Assembly: GCA_947359465.1 (NCBI GenBank)
Contig: OX375874.1
Location: 87,287,672-87,351,671 of the forward strand
Length of the DNA stretch: 64,000 nucleotides
Source: Metellina segmentata
Lineage: Eukaryota; Arthropoda; Arachnida; Araneae; Tetragnathidae
Direction: 5' to 3'
Of the stretch, positions 54,136 to 64,000 are shown piece after piece; position 1 is the stretch's first letter; every line of letters starts with the position of its first letter. The notes under the pieces were generated by a model. That model did not search any database and was not told the origin of the DNA. It saw only the letters and a list, made by a program, of their open reading frames with translations. The translations under genes and the position numbers were made by a program.

Positions 54136-56030
54136 GAATATAAGCATCGATATGCAAATTTCACGCACCCGAATGGAATAAAATTAGTCAACATTTGATA
54201 ACGAGATTGTGTTTACATTTTTCAGATGTACTCTTACTTGTTTTAATTCTTATTTCCAGTAATGTTAATGGTAAAATAGTTCATATCTCAGTCACGTCAC
54301 TACGATTATCTTCTGAACGTCCACTTCAATTCCATGGCGTTCACTTGTTCTAAGGCGATTCGTTGTTTTTTTTTTTACCTCTAAAGCCATTCTCAGATTT
54401 TCTATCTGGCTCTACTTTATATTTCTAAGATTTTTCAGTGCAGTCTGGTAATCAGACCACTGAAGAATTTCGTTAGAGCGGCAAGAGCTTTTTCGTGCAA
54501 TATTATGCAGCTACTTGTTCAAATTCAGCATATTGAAACTTTGCGACTAAATTGTTGAGACCACCAGCCAATTTACAAATAGCACCGACTTCTGTGCCAT
54601 ATATATGTATTGTTTTCATTTATCACAATAAGCTAAAAATATTGTGACCACCTACTGTCTTACTCATCGGCACAAGACGGAATGTTAAAGAGAGAAGAGG
54701 AAAGGAAAATGGGTCCATAAATAAATTGAATTATTTAACTGTGAAATGTAGTTTAAGTTTTTTTTTTTTTTTTTTTTTTTCCTTTTTAAATAATATTCCA
54801 GAAAAACCATGCTGCTATACGTATTACCATATTACATATATACGTTAATTCCCTTATGATATCTTGTACTTTATAGCATTCTTTATATATTTAGTAATCT
54901 GCACTAGCTTCTAGCGTTTCCTTGAGCCTCGTCGTTTAGTTTATTTTCCATTCAAATGTTAACGTAGTGTAAATATTTTGACATAGGTTAAGGTGAATAT
55001 GGGTGTGCATGTTAGGTTGCATTTAAATTTTTTTTATTTATATTTAAATACATAAAAAGACAATAGTCAAAATGTCATGTGTTTGATATGGTTAATCGAT
55101 TGAGAAAGTAAAGTACAAAGGAGTTAAAATGTTTATAAGTAAAAATAGTATGCTCAATTTTAGTCCTTTAACTTTCTGGATAGAAATTATATTTCAAATA
55201 GCTTGTGAGAGGATTAAAATATTTAACAATCTGGTTTCTCATCCACTGAATATTTTTTCTGGGCTTGTCATGTCGTAGTAGAGATGGCATGCATATGAGT
55301 TGCTACATTTTATTGGTGACTATTTTACATATTAAAAAATCATAGGCTTTTAGCAATTATATTTTTGTGTTAGTGAAGAAATGTTCTCTTTTAATAGAAA
55401 TGAAAGTTCATGAATAGTTAAGAATAAAATTTCTGGTACATAACAAAATATGTAATTTTGGATAGGAGGAGGCTCATCTTTTTAAACTTTAAATTAACAA
55501 ATTATTCCATTGAAAGTGTTTTGCTTTTAAGTTTGCAAGTATGAGCCCCTTCTGTTAAGATTTTTTGTTATATTTCGTACCTTTAATTTAGCCCTTATTC
55601 CTATAACAATAGAACGTTTTATTACAAACAAAAGAGTTGAAGAGAAGTTTATTACATTATTTTTGAAGTTTATTACAGACAAAAGAGTTGAAATTCTTGA
55701 AGTCTGATTTTTTAAGTGTAAAATAGTCGACATTAAAATTGAAAAAATTAGAGATAAGAACTCTCGGCGTGGCTTCTCTGCCACTAAATCGCCATTGCAG
55801 GAAAAGTACTTTCAGCGGGTGATAAGGAATTAGATCCACAAATAACGTATTATGGCTTTATCTTATAGAAAAGTTATTTTACTTTTAAGAATAACACAAT
55901 AACATGAAAAAAATATGTAGTATATATTGAGTAGATAATTTCTATGTTGGTTATTTTATTCCTTTAAAATGCATTTGTTCATAGTTTCTTGAATTCGAAT
56001 AATTATTTGAATAGCAATATTTTGTATTTA
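54136..56030. other. AT-rich noncoding stretch
   Basis: No gene supported. 54380-54600 is distantly related to 60110-60310. A T-run of about 24 lies near 54758. Short frames near 55600 lack motifs. Confidence 0.3.
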
Positions 56031-56039
56031 AAATGTCTG

Positions 56040-56155
56040 GTTTGTGTTTGGAGCAGCTTGCCCAAGTATAGCCCTTGCGGCATATAACCCAATCCAGCAA
56101 ACCAACTATCTGCTATAATCAACCAACTATCTGCTATAATCAACCAACTATCTAA
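56040..56155 (+). repeat. SINE-tail-like sequence and 21 bp repeats
   Basis: GCCCTTGCGGCATATAACCC and CAGCAAACCAACTA resemble a SINE 3' tail; it is followed by three units of TATCTGCTATAATCAACCAAC. Confidence 0.5.
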
Positions 56156-56775
56156 AAGAATCCACTACCATTCCGAAATTAATGCTGATAGCATTTTATT
56201 CCCTAGGGTATAATAGTATGTTAAAAAACATGAACGTTTTACCCAGTAACTTTTCTCAATCCTAGACTATCATACTAAGATGTCAAGACGTTTCACTATT
56301 TTCTTCACATATAGCAAAGATAAAGCATTTACAGAAGTTCATAGTTAAAAACAATAGTAGCAATTAAAATTATTGTTACCACTACTTTCTGTTTATATAA
56401 TTAGTGAATTTAGTAATCAAGAGCGTTTAAACTTACTAATGAGTATTATTTTTACAATCATCCCTATGTAAACTGTAAACAACAGATTATATAAGACTTC
56501 GAATAATCTGACGTATCGTTTCTTGCAATCCGAAATGCTAATTAATACGTTTCGAACAAAATAATATTCAACAACTCAGAGAAAAATTTAAGTTCAGTTT
56601 AAAATAAAAGTTAAGTTTTATAATATGCACTTCTTGGTATGTATTTTATTTCAATGTTTTCATTCAGTAAATGATCGAAGCATTTTTCTATTGTTCTTTG
56701 GATTGCTTCAGTTCTTATATGAAGAAATGAAAAATGGTTTGGCTTTTATAGAAGGATAGCTTTTAGAAATAGGAA

Positions 56776-58467
56776 ATAGGAGTAGGTGGGGCACAGTATT
56801 ACAAGTTTTTTATTTTCAGCCGTGGCATCAATACATGCATCTATATAAAGCAAACAAAACCCTTAAAATGATCTTTGATCTATTATATACATCTTACATA
56901 TCATTAAAATTAAAAATAGTAACATTTATTTGCAGTATTTAATGTTTTTGGTAGTGATGTACATTGTAACACTGTGCCCCACTGTCGGGGTACAGTGTTA
57001 CACACTGTGGGATACAGTGTTACGTTATAGTTGGAACAATAATTATAAAGAATGGGCTTTTATTAAAATTAATTTTAATTTAAATATACAGATATCTAAG
57101 GATTCTAAGACGCTTAAAATAAAATACAGCTTTTAATTAGTTTACGTATAATTGAACAGCTTTAAATGTGACGAAACATTAGCAATGATTGTATCCTACA
57201 GTTACAAGGTAGATGATAAATTAAGATTAAAGAAATTGTAAACTTATTTTAGATTTTGGTAGGAAGTTAAATCCACAGGAAAAATCAGCATGTCTGCTTT
57301 TCTCATTGTCCCTCCTGATGGAATTGAGAAAGGTAGTATGGCAATTATTTTAGATTTTTCAAATGAATAAACTTATTTTGTTCGTGAAAATTTATGAGGG
57401 AAAATTATTTTGACGTACAACACTTCAAAATCAAGTGCTTTGATTCACAAATTCCCCAATAGAGTGAATTTTATGTTCTTAAAGGTGTCCTTCTTCAACT
57501 TTAACGTAATCACCATCGTCAACTGTTGTTGTCTACAGCAATGTCTGATTATAATTCTGAAAAAGATATAATCACTATCAGCATAAGATGGTGAATCTTC
57601 ATCTTCTGTTGATGATGATATCTCGGTAAGCTTATGTCATACGTTCACTTTGGCTCGCTTCTTGGGAATTTCGTTCTTTTTAGGGTTTAGTGCTTTCTTC
57701 CTCTTCAATATTTCCTCCGTAATATTTTTAACTGGGGTATCAGTCAAGATCCAACATTTCTCCCGTCTTTTATTTTGTGCAGTTTTTCAGGGTGGGGCTT
57801 TAGGGATAGACCTTACTTCTTAAAGAGACATAATTTTGTTAGCTGTGAATGTTTCAAATGAATTAACAAAAGAAAACTGCTAGTCATGTAAAGAATTAAA
57901 GACTTAAGAAAAGTTAGAAGGAAAAGATTTAGAAAAAATAACCAATTTTTTTATGTTATCATTCATATATTTATGATTAAAAATCTTAAAATAAAAAGTT
58001 CATAGGTATAAGAATAATAAAATTTATATTTTGAAAAATATGCTTGTTTGTAATGTATTAATTGGACAAATTATGTATGTAACAGTGCTCCATTTAATTA
58101 TATAACACTGTGCCCCATCTGACATAGCTTGTAACAAAAAAAAATTTATGACTACATAATGTGAATTTAGATTATTCATTTTAATTCAGCAGAACCTCAA
58201 AGCAATTAGCTTTAATACTAAAATATTATTCATTATAAAATAAGCACCCCTCATGAATAAATATAATTTTATTATACACAAAATTTTACTATTAACATGC
58301 AAAAATAGAGATTTGCTTTCAGAAATGTAACTAATAATGCAAATTCTTCCAAAACACATGGACTTCTAGAAAACAAGATAACTATCGATTGTAATCTAAT
58401 TGAAGCTAATTATGCTACCACTTTAAAATGAAATTGACTGTAACACTGTGCCCTACCTTCCCCTACC
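56776..58467 (-). mobile_element. Decayed TIR transposon with transposase tail remnant
   Basis: Inverted ends share GTAGGTGGGGCACAGTATTA (left) and, from the right, AAGGTAGGGCACAGTGTTAC. The motif GTAACACTGTGCCCC recurs internally (56966, 58106). Minus-strand fragments near 57735-57250 read EEILKRKKALNPKKNEIPKK, EISSSTEDEDSPSYADSDY, DDGDYVKVEEGHL and SIPSGGTMRKADMLIFPVDL. The order (basic linker, acidic stretch, GDYV, FPVDL) recalls C-terminal tails of pogo/jerky-type transposases; that family call is tentative. Stops break the frame. Confidence 0.45.
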
Positions 58468-60360
58468 AAGTTGATGTTTTATGCATTTCTTAAGAACTAT
58501 TCACTGACTTTTCAGAATTTATAATAATCTCAAACATAATATGATAATTTTGAGAAGAGAAGGGTTAAACCTTTTAGTAAACAATTGGGTATAAGTTTAA
58601 AGTGTAGCTTGTTTAACTTAACGGTTATTAAAATATGAAATAGGTTGAAAAAATTGCAAGGTTTCAAAGTAAGAACAAAAAGACATTTTAAAGTTTAAAA
58701 TATTTAGTTGTCTGATAAATTTGTGCTTGAGATATTTGTTGGAAAAATAAACTACAAGAAAATGAAGCAATCGAGAAATTAAATTTTTATGAGGCAATGG
58801 AAATGAATTTAAAATATAGTAGATACTTCATGTTGTCACATCCACTTTTTAATGTTTCCTTAATCTGGATATTTATTAAAGTGTGTTCGTTTCTCCTAAA
58901 ACCTTTTCTTACTGTATAAAATTTTAATTACAATAATTAATTTAAAATTTAAAGAGATTAATCTTCAATTTCTTAAAAAAAGAAACTTAAGAAAAGTAGA
59001 TCACAACACGAAAAATGATAATTCTTCTTTACTCTCTTACTATGTGTACACATTTTCCAAAATGTTCACTGATTTGTATTTCAGAATATATTAGATCCGG
59101 TCTCGAATGCGAGATATCAGTTTAGTTACATAGTTTAATTAAGTCTAAGGAACTTGTTTAAGTTTTAAGTTTCTGTGATGGTTTCAAGAGTCTGTACTAA
59201 ATTTTTTGTCCGTTTTCTTGGTACTGAATTTCCTAATCTTCAAAAGCTTTTGTAAAAATTGAGGAAAGTTTCGAAACTATTTCTAATAGGGTATATATTT
59301 TTTATGAACAAATTGGTTTAATTCCTTTTAATCCTTTCAAAGATAATTTGTAACTGAATATTTAACAATTATTTAATAAGATGTACCCGTTTAATGTTTT
59401 CTACTTTCTTGCTCAATTTTGTGCAGCACAAGACTTTGGGGTAAACAAACGTTAAATGTATTCCAATTAAAAAAGCAATGAAAATTTTTTAAGTTGTATA
59501 AATAATTTTTATATAATATATATTATACATAAAGAGTTGCACAGTCCCTGTTTTAAGCATCGTATTATTTTTGTTGGAGAGAGAGCTACTGCTAAAAATC
59601 AAAAGCATTTCTTTTAATAATACTTAAGCTAAAGATTAGCAGGACAGAATAAATTTTACTGGGGGTGCACAGAATATCAATCTGGAAGGTTCTACGTTGT
59701 GTATCCTAAACCACCAGGTTTATTGATTAATTATTTGAAAAGATTAAATCATAATTGAGACAAGCAAATGATAAATATGGGTTTCATGATTTTAAAATTT
59801 GTCTTTTAAAGTTTTGAGTAGTTTTGTAGCAAGCCTATCTAAGACATACAGAGAAACACTGAATTGAAAGCAAAGGGTGTTCTAGCCCCTCAGATTAATA
59901 AAGAACTATCATTCTCACGCCTAATGAGCTAAACTGACTGAATTTCTTAAAACTATAGATGGCAAAACTTCGTTACTAACATTTCCTATCTTATTTCAAT
60001 CTATTTATTATGACTATCTATTCATTTTTAATATATCTATTCATCTAAAAATGGATTTCATACCTCTAAATAAAATTTAATTACAATGCTTAACTTATTT
60101 GCACTCATATTTTCTCGTTCTGAGCCGATCTTCCAGATTTTTCATTGCTTTTTGTATTGAGACGACTGAACAATTTCTTTAAAGTAACAAGCTCTTCTTT
60201 GCAGTTTTATCAATATTATCCAGCTCTATAGCTCATATCAAAGCTATTTAAATCCGAGCGGTAAAATTGGCAAATGAATCCCTTGATGATCAATTTTATA
60301 TTGTTATGTCCGTTGTTGTCATCCAACAATAAACTAATAACGTCGATTTATATATATATG
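58468..60360. other. AT-rich noncoding stretch
   Basis: No gene or bounded repeat beyond the diverged segment at 60110-60310 shared with 54380-54600. Confidence 0.3.
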
Positions 60361-60364
60361 GATA

Positions 60365-60560
60365 AGATCGTCAACCCCAGGAGGATTGCTTTGTAATCCT
60401 CATTGGTTCGCTGCACGAACCTTACTCGCTTCGCTCGCATCATGAACACATATGTCCTAGCAGAAGGGATTGTTTACAAAATATGATGTTCCAAAAAAAT
60501 ATTTTTCAATTATAAATTTATAAAATGTATAGTTATACAGTACCTATGGATGCCAAAATC
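60365..60560 (-). mobile_element. Helitron-like 3' fragment
   Basis: Inverted relative of 43345-43490: GGTACTGTATAAC, TATTTTTTTGGAACATCAT, GGTTCGTGCAGCGAACC and AGGATTACAAAGCAATCCT on the minus strand. The terminal GC hairpin and CTAG are lost. Confidence 0.5.
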
Positions 60561-62341
60561 TCCGCCAACGATTTTTTAAAAGTAAATTTTAAAAAAGGAG
60601 GATTTTTTTTGCTTTTTTATATTCTGGAAGGAAGTTTTTCCCTATAGACCTTTCCGTAAATACGCGTCTTAATTTTCACATGCGTACAATGCTATGAACA
60701 TTACACGTATCCAAAATTCCTGCACAAGTGATAGCGCTGCTTATTCCCACCAGTTCGTTATGATGCAGCAGGTTATACATTGCTGGATATATAAAAATAT
60801 TTAGTAACATATTTACAGTGCATTCTATGAGTGTTTACTGTGAAGATAAATATAGTAGGCGCTAACGTTTTGTAAACTCTTTTGTAACTTGTGGGTCAAC
60901 ATAGCATGTTACTCGATTGAAATATTAGTATGTAGCTGGTATTAAAAATTAACATTCAAGCAACGATAAATCAAATTAGTTAATTAACCAGAAGTTTTTT
61001 CTTTTGCGATAGTTTAATTATATTTCACTAAAAAAACCTCTCATGTCTTTTTAAATATTCAGCTATTTTTGTTTGAGTTTGGAGGCTCAATTCTAATAGT
61101 ATCAATTTTCAAAGTTTTTTTAAAAATCGAATAGTGAATATAAGTTTATAAAGGCGATTAATGCGTATTCAATAAGGCAGTGTGAAACAACTCACTTTCT
61201 CAATAACTTTGAATAGCTATTCGAGGACTCAAAATGTAAAAATTAATATTTTTCGACTTTAATAGAAAGAGATTAGAACGTACTTGAAAAGTTTATTCTA
61301 ATTCCCTTACTTAGCCCACCTATAAGTTTAACCAAATCCTCATAATGAATTTCCAGATTTTAAAAGAAAACGCAATTACATGCGGAAGCATTTTTACTGT
61401 TATCTCTATTTAATTTATCCTAAAATATCGTTTGTGAGGATTTAGACCTATTCTTCTTGTTTCAGTCAACAAAAAAAAACTTTTTCCAGTATTTCTTATT
61501 TCATTTATGAAAGTGTTTCACCATCTTTTTGCAAGAGTCGCAATATTTTGGACAGTTAGCAATATCAGATCAATACTATGCTAATGTATACAAAACCCAT
61601 GCATCTTAATTCACTGTTCATACCAGATCAATACCTAAAAAGAGGATCTGTAATTGTAGATAGGCGGGTTGTTGAACTATGACAATACATTGTTATTTCG
61701 TATCTGTTCTATGTTTAGAAGAGGAGACAATTACAAGTTCTGCTAATGGTGTCTGATGCTATAACCATCACACAAGTTGTATAAGGGACGCATTGTACTT
61801 CGGCAAGAGTATTTTCTAAGTTTGAAATCAGGGAATCTAGACTTATTTATACGTTGTGAATGGATCATATGAAATAACGATTTGGGTGCAAGTGAGAAAC
61901 AAAAAATAAATGTGAATGAGAATGACGAAACGAAAATTAATTTAATCTCCGAATCAAAAGCGTACTTTTGACCAATTCAATGTTTATCTTACCGAGCTTA
62001 GAAAAGCCCACCAATGACTCGAGTCTATTTGTTGTTCAGACGGAATAGCAATAAAATTAGATTCCAATGATCAAATCTCCGGCTCCGTGAAAAGGACTAA
62101 TCTATCTCAAATCTTAAAAATATTCTAATATACTTATTTGACCCCTTGGGTACATTTGACGACTGAGACACATCATGCACTTGTTTTGGCTAAGTTACGG
62201 ATGGCGAGTCTAATTCGTCATTCAAACTAGGACAAAATTAAACATGTACATTCTTGTTCATGGCAAGAGTAATTGGTGTTACGAGACTCTCCTTGAATAA
62301 AATTATTCAATTGTTCTCTACAGAAATACACTTTATTTAAT
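60561..62341. other. AT-rich noncoding stretch
   Basis: No coding motif or bounded repeat recognised. Confidence 0.3.
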
Positions 62342-62350
62342 CTGACTCCA

Positions 62351-62758
62351 GAAACAGCTACACTCTACGTTTATGAGTGATGGCAACGGCTTTGGCGATT
62401 TTTTTTGGCGCACTTCTAAAGTCGTCAAGGAAAGAATTATTTTCTAACTCTTTTAATGTCACAATTTTTTTTTTCTTTTTACAGCACACTTTTTAAGCAT
62501 ATTTCAGAACGTTTTAAAAAGTATATTTAAAAAATTTTTTCACAAAAAGTAGTAAGCTTAAGCACATATCAAAACACATTTGTGAACCAGCAGAGAAACT
62601 AAGCTACGAATGGTAAGAATACCCTGAAACTTATCAATTACACTAAATACAGTGAGCATGTTGAAAAAGGAAAAAGATTTACAAAAGAAAAAAAAGCTAG
62701 AAATAATACCTGATAAAGTCAGAATTCTCGTAAAAAAATAATGAAAACGAAAATGGTC

Positions 62759-62791
<33 letters not shown>

Positions 62792-63176
62792 TAATCCTGT
62801 CGTTAAAACTATTATAACAAAATAAAAATTCCACAACTGTCAAAATACAAATAAAAGGACCAATGGTATCACAGAAAACGATTTAAAAGGACCAATGCAA
62901 TCAAAGGATATTTTAAAAACAAAATAACCATTGGGAGGAAAGAAAAAATTTCAAACGAATCAATGAAATCAAACGACTTTAACGGATTTTGGAAGAACTT
63001 TCTAGAATATTCAAAATGAAAATTAAAAGTTTCCGTTTGCCGAGGTTGCCATGAAAACCACAACAACAGCAACGAAAGGTGGGTTGCCTTAATTTATCGT
63101 AACTCGCTACTAGAAGTACGACAAAAAAATCGCCAAGCCGTTGCCATCTCTCATAAATGTAGAGTGTAGCTGTACC
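62351..63176. mobile_element. TIR element, 826 bp, with 9 bp target duplication
   Basis: CTGACTCCA is repeated at 62342-62350 and 63177-63185. Inverted repeats of about 70 bp begin GAAACAGCTACACTCTAC and, from the right, GGTACAGCTACACTCTAC, and share GATGGCAACGGC and TGGCGATTTTTTT. The interior is AT-rich with a 29-base A run. A 9 bp duplication with long inverted repeats fits Mutator-like or Merlin elements. No transposase is seen. Confidence 0.7.
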
Positions 63177-63299
63177 CTGACTCCATACATAGAAATATTT
63201 ACACGGCAGCGTTATCAGACATTTTTTTTTTTGGAATTAACGCTGAGATCAGAAGCTGTGCGATCTCTCTCATACTGATGCCATTCTTATTAAACGAAA

Positions 63300-63425
63300 T
63301 TATACAAAAATATAATAGTAACTAGTGTGCAAACGATAATACGAAAATATATAACATTAAATAGTGCACAGACGATAATACGAAATATAACAGTAATTAA
63401 TGTTCCAACGATAATCCGAACTACT
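63300..63425 (+). repeat. Three-unit ~50 bp tandem repeat
   Basis: Units carry AATATAATAGTAACTAGTGTG-like text and CAAACGATAATACGAAA. Confidence 0.6.
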
Positions 63426-64000
63426 TTTTCAAATAAATCTGTACCCAAGGGGTTAAAGGTAGAATATAAATTGTTTGCATATGAAGGGTGATTCGAAATT
63501 CCCTTGTAACGCTTTAAAGTGCTGTTGGGTGCATTAAAATATAATTATTTTATGTCAAAGAATGAATGTCTACAAGTCTTGCGTGTGGATGTTAGATAGC
63601 GTTGCTTAGCACGTTTTTAAATTTTCCTTTTAAAAAACTTCGTCATTTTGAAGCATTAAACAAAACTGGTTGATTGAAAGTTGAATTTTTGAGTTAAACA
63701 CAAGTCTGAAATAAAAAAATGATCACAGAAAAATAAAATGTGTGCTAACGCTAAAGTAGGTGTAGATTTTAAAAAACATATAGGATCACCTTGATAAGTT
63801 AATGGAAAAGAATCGAAGTGAATGTATCTGTGGTAGTGACTGATGTATGCACTTTTAGTCCTGAACTTTATTAAAACGTATAATTACCGCCAGTAATAAA
63901 CACATGAAATGGAGTCTATATTTTTGATTAATTTTACTTCATTTAGAGGTATAGAATCATATCGATGGTTATATTCATCATAAAAGGATTGAAATCAAGT
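63426..64000. other. AT-rich noncoding stretch
   Basis: No gene seen. GAAGGGTGATTCGAAATTCC near 63484 might be a transposon end, with no partner found. Confidence 0.25.

Overview
The window reads as a piece of an arthropod nuclear genome, most likely a spider. It is AT-rich, has long introns and very little coding sequence, and is packed with transposon relics, tRNA-derived SINEs, Helitron-like ends, mini- and microsatellites. The main SINE and the Tc1-type transposase relics remind me of orb-weaver (Araneus-type) genomes. That assignment is from memory and is not verified here. No bacterial operons, CRISPR arrays or rRNA genes were seen.

The one host gene I can support lies on the minus strand between 266 and 10998. 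Five exons (10771-10998, 9303-9392, 7548-7611, 7335-7470, 266-410) join with matching reading phases and GT/AG splice sites into a continuous 240-residue protein segment. It looks like the N-terminal tail of an axonemal dynein heavy chain. Both ends of the gene lie outside what I could follow. A sixth, less certain exon is at 11382-11493. The 6.9 kb intron (411-7334) is a nest of mobile elements: a Tc1-like inverted-repeat element interrupted by two hAT elements (1021-4057 and 4937-5357), the first of which contains a piggyBac-type MITE, Helitron-like palindromes, an exon-like minus-strand ORF and a frameshifted coiled-coil ORF. Smaller introns carry a TTAA-flanked MITE, a Helitron 5' end and a Tigger-like element.

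From about 11.5 kb to 36 kb there are SINE copies, two Helitrons (14389-15211, 29731-31277), a broken mariner-type transposase (16084-17300), a piggyBac derivative next to a 252 bp MITE (22606-23691), a young element with perfect 37 bp inverted repeats (25198-25632), a 460 bp (AT)n tract, a Tc1 relic, a solo LTR (32959-33281) and a TAA-flanked element (34078-34765). From 36 kb to 48 kb lie more Tc1/mariner relics (41099-43031, 44571-45065), a Helitron abutting one of them (43034-43515) and several 200-250 bp tandem duplications. From 50 kb to 54.1 kb there is a satellite-like block: a ~100 bp minisatellite with a five-unit higher-order repeat, a GC-rich island ending at a consensus splice donor, and a 22 bp minisatellite framed by a 180 bp direct duplication. 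The last 10 kb holds a decayed TIR transposon (56776-58467), a Helitron 3' end and a TIR element with a 9 bp target duplication (62351-63176).

Most open reading frames in the window fall inside repeats or lack any coding signal. I did not find a clear new biological system. The most unusual items are the nested insertions, the exon-like sequence inside a hAT element, TTAA-flanked MITEs carrying tandem repeats, and several well-bounded elements I cannot place in a superfamily.
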